Source: an uncultured Acidimicrobiaceae bacterium (GTDB lineage: Bacteria > Actinomycetota > Acidimicrobiia > Acidimicrobiales > UBA10347). Taken from it: a stretch of DNA of 64,000 nucleotides. Below, one piece after another: positions 8,136-15,647 of this stretch. Under the pieces are notes generated by a model, which was given only the letters and a program-made list of their open reading frames with translations, did not search any database and had not been told where the DNA came from. The stretch is taken from assembly GCA_905182135.1 (NCBI GenBank), contig CAJJAG010000006.1:1-64000 (forward strand), read 5' to 3'. Position numbers and translations under genes: made by a program. Position 1 is the first letter of the stretch, and each line of letters starts with the position of its first letter.

Positions 8136-8939
8136 ATGGAACTAAATGATCGAATCTGTGTAGTCACCGGCGGCGGCAGCGGCATCGGCCGCGCCAGCGC
8201 ACACGCCTTCGCCGCTGAAGGCGCTCGCCTTGTCGTTGTCGCTGATCTTGACGAAAATAAGGCTATCGAAGTCGCCGAATCGATCGACGGCAATGCACGC
8301 GGCGTTGGCCTGGACGTGGCTGACGAAGCCGCAGTGACCAGCCTTTGTGAGTCAATCGAGAACAACGACGGCCCTATCGATTTGTTCTTCTCCAATGCTG
8401 GCTACGGCGCACCCGGCGGCCTGGACCTGAACAACGATTCCTGGCAGCGGATGATGGACGTGCATATGACGTCGCACCTGACCGTCGCCCGGGCATTGGT
8501 ACCTGGCATGGTCGCTCGAGGCGAGGGCTACTTGTTCAGCACGGCCTCAGCAGCAGGACTGCTTACCCAGATCGACTCCGGCCCCTACGCTGTATCGAAG
8601 GCGGCTGCGGTGGCATTCGCCGAATGGCTGTCGATTAATTACGGCAACGCCGGCGTCAAGGTTTCCGTGCTGTGCCCACAGGCTGTCCGAACCAACATCA
8701 TCGGCGATGATCTCGGTGCGTGGGACAAGTTCGCGTCTAGCGGCCAGGCCAGCCAGGACGGTATCCTCGAGCCCGAAGATGTTGCCCAGATGGTCGTCGA
8801 CACGATCCGCGAAGAGAACTTCCTGTTGCTGCCCCACAAGCAGGTAGCCACATACATGGAACGCAAAGCTGCCGACCCAGACCGCTGGATTGCTGGCATG
8901 CAGCGATTCCATGGCCGCCTGGAAGCCAACAAGGGTTAA
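8136..8939 (+). CDS. SDR family oxidoreductase
   Basis: Short-chain dehydrogenase of 267 residues using NAD(P). The glycine motif is TGGGSGIG near the start, followed by SNAG and the intact active site Y-x-x-x-K in YAVSKAAAV. The tail is longer than minimal SDRs and rich in charged residues. The frame is open 16 codons further upstream, but the ATG at 8136 gives the normal distance to the cofactor motif. It is divergent from the GrdB-like gene with about 75 bases between the starts, suggesting shared control. The substrate is not deducible; an alcohol or hydroxy acid is likely. Confidence 0.88.
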   Translation: MELNDRICVVTGGGSGIGRASAHAFAAEGARLVVVADLDENKAIEVAESIDGNARGVGLDVADEAAVTSLCESIENNDGPIDLFFSNAGYGAPGGLDLNNDSWQRMMDVHMTSHLTVARALVPGMVARGEGYLFSTASAAGLLTQIDSGPYAVSKAAAVAFAEWLSINYGNAGVKVSVLCPQAVRTNIIGDDLGAWDKFASSGQASQDGILEPEDVAQMVVDTIREENFLLLPHKQVATYMERKAADPDRWIAGMQRFHGRLEANKG

Positions 8940-9380
8940 CGAGCAACATCCAGTAGCCGCTGCGTGAGATGCCCCGCAGTGCATACGACATGTCATTACT
9001 CACCTGTTGCGACATCCCCGCTCTGGCAATCTCGATAACTTCACGGCGCTGCAAGAAGTCAGCGGGTTGCAACGAGATTAGCTATGGCGACAGAACGCAG
9101 TCCGCGTCTCAGTCAACAGCCACTGCCGCACGAGTAGACCACGCGAATATCTGGTGCTCAACGCCCATCGCCCGGCCACACCTTGCTCGATGGCGCGGTT
9201 GCTACGCGTCTTTTTGGCTATGCGCCGATCGTTCAGCGCCGTGTCGCCCAGAGTTGCATTACGAGCTGGCCCTTCGCCTTTAGCGACCTACCAAGTGCAA
9301 GGGCGGACTGGAGACGCAGAAGGAACATGCCTTGGCCACGCCTCTAGTTCCCGATTTCCACAACCGTGATAATGCGGACA
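8940..9380. other. stretch without a gene
   Basis: About 440 bases between the SDR stop and the dehydratase stop. Frames present are short and have no family features. No tRNA, convincing terminator or repeat was seen. Confidence 0.45.
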
Positions 9381-10355
9381 TTAGCTAGCGGCAATAATCA
9401 TGCGAGCCAGGGCATCAGCCGAGACATTTGCCCCGCAGCTCACGGCCACAATGCGCGAGCCTGGTGCCTGCAAAGCGTGAGCTGTCGCAGCAGCGATAGC
9501 CACCCCAGCCGAACCTTCCACAAGCTGATGATGATCATCGATCATGTTCGTCACGGCCGATGCGATATCAGCTTCGGTGACATCCACCCATTGATCGACC
9601 AGCTCACGGCAGATAGCAAACGTCATACTGTCCTGTTCGAGCCCGCCAGCCGTTCCGTCGGAGAACGTGGGCTCAAAATGTGGGGTGATAATTGCGCCGG
9701 CCTCAATCGAGGCTGCCATGGCTCGATCGTTCAGCGCTGATGCTGCAATGATGCGAGTCCCAGGTGAGTAGGTCTTGATCCATGTCGCTATGCCCGAGAT
9801 CAACCCGCCGCCACCAACAGCGACGACCACCGCGTCGATATGCCCGCCGTCTTCCAGTACTTCCTTGCCGATTGTCCCCTGGCCGGCAATGATCAACGGG
9901 TGGTTGTAGGGCGAGACATACGGGACGTTGCGTTCGATTGCGTAATCGCGGGCGGCGTTCTCCGCATCGTTGCTATCGGTGCTGTCTACGGTCACGATTT
10001 CAGCCCCGAGCCGGCGAATCTGATCGACCTTGGATCGCGACGCACTCGACGGCAGAAAGATGGTGGCCGCGATCCCGCGACTCGCCGCTGCGGTCGACAC
10101 GCCGATCCCATGATTGCCCGACGACGCGGTGACGACACCAAGATCAGCTTCCTCTTTGGGCAGCGAGTGCACAAAGTTTGCCGAGCCCCGGACCTTGAAG
10201 CTTCCTGTCAGTTGCAGATGCTCTGACTTGATGAGAATGTCGGCACCATGACGCTCAGACAGCGGTTCAGAGTGCAGCAGCGGCGTGCGTTTGACGTGGG
10301 GCGCTATACGAGTTGAAGCGGCTTCGATCTCGGCGGGATCAATCATGGGATGCAT
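9381..10355 (-). CDS. PLP-dependent threonine/serine dehydratase family (EutB/BhcB-like)
   Basis: Fold-type II PLP enzyme of 324 residues. The PLP lysine is K54 in TGSFKVRG, the substrate loop is SSGNHGIG and the phosphate-binding glycine run is VGGGGLISG. It lacks a C-terminal ACT domain, so it is the short form. Such enzymes deaminate threonine or serine, 3-hydroxyaspartate (BhcB) or act in ectoine breakdown (EutB). An ornithine-cyclodeaminase-family gene lies 58 bases upstream on the same strand. That pairing is known from ectoine utilisation (EutB/EutC) and the beta-hydroxyaspartate cycle (BhcB/BhcD). The other genes of those pathways are not nearby, so the substrate stays open. Confidence 0.85.
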   Translation of the reverse strand: MHPMIDPAEIEAASTRIAPHVKRTPLLHSEPLSERHGADILIKSEHLQLTGSFKVRGSANFVHSLPKEEADLGVVTASSGNHGIGVSTAAASRGIAATIFLPSSASRSKVDQIRRLGAEIVTVDSTDSNDAENAARDYAIERNVPYVSPYNHPLIIAGQGTIGKEVLEDGGHIDAVVVAVGGGGLISGIATWIKTYSPGTRIIAASALNDRAMAASIEAGAIITPHFEPTFSDGTAGGLEQDSMTFAICRELVDQWVDVTEADIASAVTNMIDDHHQLVEGSAGVAIAAATAHALQAPGSRIVAVSCGANVSADALARMIIAAS

Positions 10356-10413
10356 CTTGGCGCGTCAGCACTCGATTACCACCAGCTACTCGCCAGATGG
10401 TCAGTCGACAGGT

Positions 10414-11313
10414 TCAATCAGCGAGGCGGGACATGACAAGTTGGGCCATTGCAGCGTCTTGCACGCCGAGACCGCAAAGATCGGTCACTGTGAAGCCCTC
10501 TGCAGCGTTCCGCCCAGTTGACCTGCCGGTGAGAACATCACCTAGATTTATCGCTCGGCTGAGCTGATCCGGCGCGTGTTGCAGCTCGCCAACGCGAGAT
10601 GCCACATCCACTGCATCAGCGGTGATCAGCGTTGCCGCTTCAAGCACATCTGGTGCCAACTCACGTTTGCCAACCATGTCGGCACCCATCGCAATCACAT
10701 GGGAACCAGCGTCGAGCATCGAGGCATGCAGCAGCGGCTCGTGCGATGGCGTGCAACATATGATTATGTCAGCACCAGCGACCGCTTCAGCGACCGAACT
10801 GGCTTGCTTGGCTTGATTCGCAGCCGCAAACCGAGACGCCGTCTCAACGGTTCGGCTCCACACCAACACCGATTCAAACGCAAATACATCGCGCAACGCC
10901 TCAACCTGAAATGCCGCCTGATAGCCGCCACCCAAGATTGCCAACCGCCGCGAGTCTGGTCGGGCGAGCGCACCGGCGCTGACCGCAGATGCCGCAGCTG
11001 TCCGCATCTCCGTCAACCAGCCCCCATCTCGCAAGATGGCGACCGGAGCGCCGGTTTCGCCATCGATAACCGAAGTGAACCCACTATTCCCCCCGCCTGG
11101 GAAGCCCCCCGTCGCCGCCTTGAACGCAATGAACTGGCCGCCAAGATACGCGCCTTTCACGTGTAGTTCTCCGCCATGTTCCAGCTTCATCGCCATCTCC
11201 TCGGGTGCCAGAACGGTGCCGTCGGCCAGCGCACAGAAAGCGTCATGGACTGCCTGCCTTGCTTCGGCGACAGACACGACCGCACGGATAGAGGCTTCTT
11301 CGACGACTCGCAT
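10414..11313 (-). CDS. ornithine cyclodeaminase / mu-crystallin family protein
   Basis: NAD(P)-dependent enzyme of 299 residues with the family order: N-terminal substrate domain (AFKAATGGFPGGG), a conserved arginine segment (LTEMRTAAASA), then a Rossmann fold with GGGYQAA. The family includes ornithine cyclodeaminase, ketimine and iminosuccinate reductases and alanine dehydrogenase. It is transcribed just ahead of the dehydratase, so the two are likely one operon. In known systems this pair converts an amino acid through an imine: EutC in ectoine use, BhcD in 3-hydroxyaspartate use. True ornithine cyclodeamination is therefore less likely than imine reduction or oxidation; that is inference from context. 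Confidence 0.87.
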   Translation of the reverse strand: MRVVEEASIRAVVSVAEARQAVHDAFCALADGTVLAPEEMAMKLEHGGELHVKGAYLGGQFIAFKAATGGFPGGGNSGFTSVIDGETGAPVAILRDGGWLTEMRTAAASAVSAGALARPDSRRLAILGGGYQAAFQVEALRDVFAFESVLVWSRTVETASRFAAANQAKQASSVAEAVAGADIIICCTPSHEPLLHASMLDAGSHVIAMGADMVGKRELAPDVLEAATLITADAVDVASRVGELQHAPDQLSRAINLGDVLTGRSTGRNAAEGFTVTDLCGLGVQDAAMAQLVMSRLAD

Positions 11314-11466
11314 CGGGCAAGTGTGACAGGTCGCTCAGAAAGAGACCAGCGCCTTCAGGCCAGGCGCATCGGGTACCTGGATCCGGCGGTGCAGCGACAT
11401 CGAAGCAAGCTCAATGTCGAGTCGATACCCCTGATAGCGAGAGGGCTCAGCTCATGACGCGAAGGC

Positions 11467-12255
11467 TCAGCGTTGAAGAAACTGCAAAATTGTTACCCAC
11501 GCAAGTGGGTCTTGAGCCAGAAACATATGCCCAGCGGCGAACGACGCCAGTTCTGCTCGTGGAATTCGTTCGGCCAATCGAGCACTGTTCTCTGGAGGGG
11601 CGACACCGTCGTACACGCCACAAGCCACAAGCGTTTCGCACTGGATCAGGTGCAGCCGATGCCAGGTGTCGTGATGTCGTCTGGCCTCGATCTGTTTTAG
11701 CAGGCCCGCAGGTGTCGTCTCGGGCCGAATCCGCCCCTTGAACACGGCAGCCATCTGTGCAGCAACCGATTCATCATAGGTCGTTCGGGTATCCCACATA
11801 TCGGCGAGAGCGTCCATCGACTTCCCCGCTGAATACAGCTCATGTAGCGGGTATGACGAGTCGCCGTGCCCCCCGCTTGAGGTGCAACAAAGCACGAGCC
11901 GGGTCAATCGAGTACCAGCGATCGTGGCAAGTTCTTGGGCGACCATGCCCCCAAAAGAGACACCGATGACAGAGAACTCTTCAAACCCCTGGTCATCACA
12001 TAGTGCCAATGCGTCTGCGGCGTAGTCGGCCATAGTCGGCTGATGGCTTGGGTCGTGCTGCTCGCTTTGACCAAGGCACCGATGGTCATAGGCCAAGGTG
12101 TCGAAGTGTTTGGCGGTCGGCCAATGAAGCGGGTTCGGATGGTTCCGCAGATCACTAGCGGTCCCCGTAATCACGAGCAATGCATCGCCTGTTCCGGCCC
12201 GTTCGGTGCACAGAGTCACACCCCGGTCCGGCAAGTTCACAAACTGTTCGGTCAT
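11467..12255 (-). CDS. alpha/beta hydrolase
   Basis: Cytoplasmic hydrolase of 262 residues with no signal peptide. The nucleophile elbow is GVSFGG (G-x-S-x-G), an oxyanion-side segment precedes it, and the C-terminal histidine is in AAGHMFL. Overall it resembles the 3-oxoadipate enol-lactonase / esterase group, where exact substrates vary widely. It lies upstream of the cyclodeaminase-dehydratase pair on the same strand with a gap of about 150 bases, so it may or may not be in that operon. It is divergent from the second GrdB-like gene, 83 bases away. Confidence 0.87.
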   Translation of the reverse strand: MTEQFVNLPDRGVTLCTERAGTGDALLVITGTASDLRNHPNPLHWPTAKHFDTLAYDHRCLGQSEQHDPSHQPTMADYAADALALCDDQGFEEFSVIGVSFGGMVAQELATIAGTRLTRLVLCCTSSGGHGDSSYPLHELYSAGKSMDALADMWDTRTTYDESVAAQMAAVFKGRIRPETTPAGLLKQIEARRHHDTWHRLHLIQCETLVACGVYDGVAPPENSARLAERIPRAELASFAAGHMFLAQDPLAWVTILQFLQR

Positions 12256-12338
12256 CGCTCTGTTGTAGCCGCCCTCATCGCACCCGTCGTAACAAACCCA
12301 ATCTGGGATGCGCCCTACCTAGGCCGTAAGGTTGAGGT

Positions 12339-13217
12339 ATGACTGCGGACCCGCCAGCTGAACTCGATGTCGTTGACCATATTCAGCAAACGCTTGATAG
12401 CTACTCACAGTTGGGCTACGACTCGTATCGATGGGCTCACGAGCCAGAACCAGCGGCATTCGTGCGCCCCACGAAACCGCTCGCTGAATCCAAAGTAGCG
12501 CTCATTGCTTCAGGCGGTATTTACCACCAGGGCCAGGTCGCGTTTCACCACAAGGACGACACCTCGTTCCGACGCATCCCTACAAGTGCCTCGACCAACG
12601 ATCTGCGCACAAGCCACTTTGCTTATGACATGACAAGTGCCCGGGTCGACCCGAACGTAGTGTTCCCACTTGACGCACTTCGCAGCATGGCGCAGAGCGG
12701 CACCATTGGCTCTCTTACCACCCATGCGCTGACCTTTATGGGCGGTATCTATTCGCAGCGGCGCTTGAAGGAAGATCTTCTACCTGCGTTGGTTGACGAG
12801 ATCGCGGCCATGGTGCCAGACGTCGTGCTGTTGGTGCCCGTTTGACCGGTGTGCCATCAGTCAGTTGGACTGATCGCTCGCCATCTCGAATTCTTGGGTT
12901 ACCCGACCACTTCGCTGAGTTCGTCATGGGTCATCACGGCCAGCGCCAACCCACCGCGGGCCGCGTTTCTTGATTACCCACTCGGCCATACCGCTGGACG
13001 GCCAAACGAGCTACAGGAGCAGATCCAAATCACGACCGCAGCGCTCGGCCTGATCGACACAGCAGCCGGGCCCGGGCAGATCACCCCGCTACCCCATGTA
13101 TGGCCAACCGAGTGGAAGACCAAGGCGCGTAAGCTCAGCGACAAACGCACCGAACGCCATGACACGCCCCAGTACGAGCGCCCCGCCGATGAGCTCGCCG
13201 CCGCCGAATCACCCTGA
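12339..13217 (+). CDS. GrdB-like reductase, candidate selenoprotein (in-frame TGA at codon 169)
   Basis: Reads as one 292-residue protein if the TGA at 12843-12845 is selenocysteine (U169). The context is VVLLVPV-U-PVCHQSVG, a U-x-x-C pair with C172, nearly identical to the paralogue at 7080-8060. Both share a TKPL-x-E-x-K segment and a D-P-x-V-V-x-PL segment followed by G-x-IGSL. A 7-bp perfect hairpin with loop AGTTG starts ten bases after the TGA. AAGG at 12328-12331 supports the ATG. The true end is TGA 13215-13217. Gene callers would split it into a 168-residue protein and a false gene from GTG 12849. The family (GRDB) reduces glycine, betaine, sarcosine or proline in anaerobes; here no GrdA, GrdE or thioredoxin partner is nearby and the substrate is unknown. 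Confidence 0.87.
12856..12874 (+). promoter_or_regulatory. bacterial SECIS-type hairpin of the second GrdB-like gene
   Basis: ATCAGTC (12856-12862) pairs perfectly with GACTGAT (12868-12874) around the five-base loop AGTTG. The loop begins 18 bases after the TGA, inside the usual 16-37 base range, and has G as its second base, the feature SelB recognises. It lies within the coding frame, as bacterial SECIS elements do. Confidence 0.75.
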
Positions 13218-13375
13218 CCTCGACAACTCCAGTTACGGAGTAGGGACCGATCAGCCGTTCGAGTTGTTCGGACTACATTCCACCGATACGGCGGAGCGAT
13301 CAGCGGCGTCGCCTGGTTATTACTCACAGACTGTAGATCCGTTAGATCATGACGGCGACAATAAGGAGACCGCTC

Positions 13376-13846
13376 GTGGCTACTAGGGGAATGCGACATG
13401 CTGTGCTGTGGGTGAGTGAACCGACGGCCAGCGCAAAGTTCTACGAGCAAGCACTGGGGCTCGAGACCAAGACCATCTCGGGCGATGCGATCTTCATGTC
13501 CTCACCCGATTCGGCGACTGACCACGACCTTGGCCTCTTCAAGGCTGCTGGACCCAGCGCCGAACAACGTGGCGTCGGCCTCTATCACATTGCCTGGGAG
13601 GTCGGAACGCTCGCCGAACTGGCCCAAGCCAAACAACGCTTGGCTGATATGGGAGCATTGGTTGGCGAGAACAACCATGGCGTTAGTCGGAGCCTGTACT
13701 GCCAGGATCCTGATGGCATCGAGTTCGAAATCATGTGGGAGGTTCCGCTTGATCTCGTCGATGACGGCGCGGCGACAAACGTGCCACTGGATCTTGACGC
13801 CGACATCGACCGCTGGGGTGCCAGCCGGCCTGGTCGCGGCGCCTGA
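13376..13846 (+). CDS. VOC family (glyoxalase/extradiol dioxygenase-like) protein
   Basis: Vicinal-oxygen-chelate protein of 156 residues with two beta-alpha-beta-beta-beta halves. Metal-ligand candidates are the histidine in RHAVLWV near the start, the histidine in YHIAWEV in the middle, and the glutamate in EFEIMWE near the end after the typical DPDG turn. AAGGAG at 13363-13368 sits seven bases before GTG 13376, so that start is preferred over an in-frame ATG at 13349. Resemblance is to catechol-2,3-dioxygenase-like VOC proteins, but a single small domain pair could equally be an isomerase or lyase. It follows the second selenoprotein gene on the same strand after a 158-base gap. Confidence 0.85.
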   Translation: MATRGMRHAVLWVSEPTASAKFYEQALGLETKTISGDAIFMSSPDSATDHDLGLFKAAGPSAEQRGVGLYHIAWEVGTLAELAQAKQRLADMGALVGENNHGVSRSLYCQDPDGIEFEIMWEVPLDLVDDGAATNVPLDLDADIDRWGASRPGRGA

Positions 13847-14015
13847 CTCCCATGGTGCTTGATGTCAATCAACCACGACTGGACGAAGAACGACGCCTTG
13901 TTCACTACCGCAGGACTTGCGTTAATGCTGCAGGCCCTGACTGTGTCGCTTCGATTCAATCGTTAGTAGGCCGGTCTCCAATTAGGGACGCGTGCGTCGT
14001 ACAGGTTCCTCTTCG

Positions 14016-14855
14016 TTAGCCACCCATGTAGGGCACAGGGTTTACGTTCGAAATGATGTCGTCCGCTCGACTCATGATCGCTGGCTTGCTGTCGTCGTGC
14101 GTCAGAATCCAGAAGTTATTGTTGATGACGGCGTCACACACCGCATCGGCGACCACGTGAGTTTCCATGCCACCAGCAACCAATGCGTCCATGATCTGCT
14201 TCATGGCTTCGCCTTCTTCGGTTGGCTCCACGTGGAGTTCTGCCGGAAGGTTTCGAGCACTATCGGCAATACCTGTCTGCACAAACGCTGGGCACAGCAC
14301 GGACACCCCAACGCTGTTTCCTGCGACCTGCATCTCACGGGACAACGTCTCAGATAGCGCAACTACGCCATACTTCGACACGTTGTAGGCACCCATGAAG
14401 GCATTGGCCAAATGACCAGCCATAGATGCCGTGTTCACGATGTGTGCGGGTTCACCTTGTGCAATCATGCCCGGCAAGAAGGTCTTACACCCATAGATGA
14501 CACCCCACAGGTTGATATCGATCGTCCACCGCCAGCGTTCGATGTCGTCGAGCCCCGCAACTTGACCGCCAGCACCCACACCAGCGTTATTGCACAACAA
14601 GTGGATATTACCGAACCGTTCGCGGGCGGCAGCTTCGAGTGCTCTCACCTGGTCGAGTTCACGCACGTCAAATTCGAACGACTCGACTTCGTAACCATCG
14701 GCGCGTAATGCTTCGACAGCTCCAGCGAGCGGTCCGACTTCGATATCGGCCAGCATTAGCTTCATACCCTCGGCACCGAATCGGTGCGCCATGGCTAAGC
14801 CAATGCCACTTGCGCCACCGGTGATTACAGCCGTGTGGCCTGCAAGTTGTTCCAT
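14016..14855 (-). CDS. SDR family oxidoreductase
   Basis: Short-chain dehydrogenase of 279 residues. The cofactor loop is TGGASGIG, NNAG is present, and the active site Y-x-x-x-K is intact in YNVSKYGVV. The longer C-terminal part is typical of the branch of about 280 residues that acts on bulky alcohols or ketones. An earlier in-frame start seven codons upstream is less likely, because the ATG at 14855 gives the standard distance to the glycine motif. The SnoaL-like gene upstream on the same strand ends 17 bases before this start, so the two form a likely operon. Confidence 0.88.
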   Translation of the reverse strand: MEQLAGHTAVITGGASGIGLAMAHRFGAEGMKLMLADIEVGPLAGAVEALRADGYEVESFEFDVRELDQVRALEAAARERFGNIHLLCNNAGVGAGGQVAGLDDIERWRWTIDINLWGVIYGCKTFLPGMIAQGEPAHIVNTASMAGHLANAFMGAYNVSKYGVVALSETLSREMQVAGNSVGVSVLCPAFVQTGIADSARNLPAELHVEPTEEGEAMKQIMDALVAGGMETHVVADAVCDAVINNNFWILTHDDSKPAIMSRADDIISNVNPVPYMGG

Positions 14856-14872
14856 GTGGTGTGTGTAGCGGA

Positions 14873-15292
14873 TCAATCGTTCGTATCCACGTCGTCAGAA
14901 CCAAGATAATTGAAGCCGATAAGGCCGGTTTCGAGAGCCTCCGGGTCAAACGTCCAGTATTGACGGATCTCGTCGATCAGCGAACCGACGAAGCGGTAAT
15001 GCTCGGATCCTCGAAAGGTGAATTCCCGTTGGGTCATCGGATCGGTCCCCGTCATCGACCACTCAATTGCCGCCGTCGCGTCGCCATCGATCAATGAGTC
15101 CGCCGACCATCGGGCACCGCCCCAACGCTCGCGGACGATCACCCACATCTCACCAATTTGTTCGGCGCCACGAATCGGCCGCACGTTGGTGTCAAAGATC
15201 ACCGCATGTTCGGTGAAATGCAATGCGATATCGGCTGCGGAGCCTTCGCCGCAAGCAGTGAAATACGTGTCGATACGGTCAGCCGGTGTCAT
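14873..15292 (-). CDS. SnoaL/NTF2-like protein
   Basis: Small cytoplasmic alpha+beta-barrel protein of about 139 residues, starting MTPADRIDTYF. The segment FTEHAVIFDTNVRPIRGAEQ is the usual NTF2-like strand-helix signature, followed by a run of beta strands containing EWSMTG. Members are polyketide cyclases, steroid isomerases, limonene epoxide hydrolases or simple binding proteins; no catalytic set is clear enough to choose. It is transcribed with the downstream SDR, suggesting work on the same small hydrophobic substrate. An in-frame TTG 12 codons upstream is a weaker start. Confidence 0.75.
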   Translation of the reverse strand: MTPADRIDTYFTACGEGSAADIALHFTEHAVIFDTNVRPIRGAEQIGEMWVIVRERWGGARWSADSLIDGDATAAIEWSMTGTDPMTQREFTFRGSEHYRFVGSLIDEIRQYWTFDPEALETGLIGFNYLGSDDVDTND

Positions 15293-15647
15293 CTGGCCAT
15301 CATGGGATGCGCTCGCTACTGCTGCCAAGTCCTCTTGTGGCCTGTCAGGTCGATCCGGAGCGGAATTCGGCGAGCGGTCTGTATTCTTCGCTCAGATTTA
15401 CGTTGCCGAGACCAGGTTCAGATTGTCGGGACCACAGACCCCTGCGTGACAAGACAGCCGAGAGCCGACTGCCTCAAAGGCCACAGGAACCAACACCCCT
15501 AGCCCGAAATTACGGCTTCGAGAACGTAACGAGGGGCTTCAGTGCCATTGCATTCGCACCACGAATAGCTCGACAGGCCGCTCTCCTTGTCGCTCCTCCA
15601 CAACGCCGTTATTCGCCTGGCAGCCGCACAGAACGTAAGATCACCAT
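15293..15647. other. upstream region of the IOR gene without a gene
   Basis: About 355 bases between divergent starts. Short overlapping frames have no family features. The promoter of the indolepyruvate ferredoxin oxidoreductase gene should be here, but no clear -35/-10 pair or operator was found. Confidence 0.4.

Noticed and set aside
12339..12845. GrdB-like genes as pseudogenes with nonsense mutations
   Set aside because: Two paralogues carry TGA at the identical motif position, and both have good coding sequence on either side; decay would not hit the same codon twice.
12849..13217. Separate small gene starting at GTG after the TGA
   Set aside because: Same reason as for the paralogue: continuous frame, conserved U-P-V-C-H-Q-S-V-G and a SECIS hairpin.
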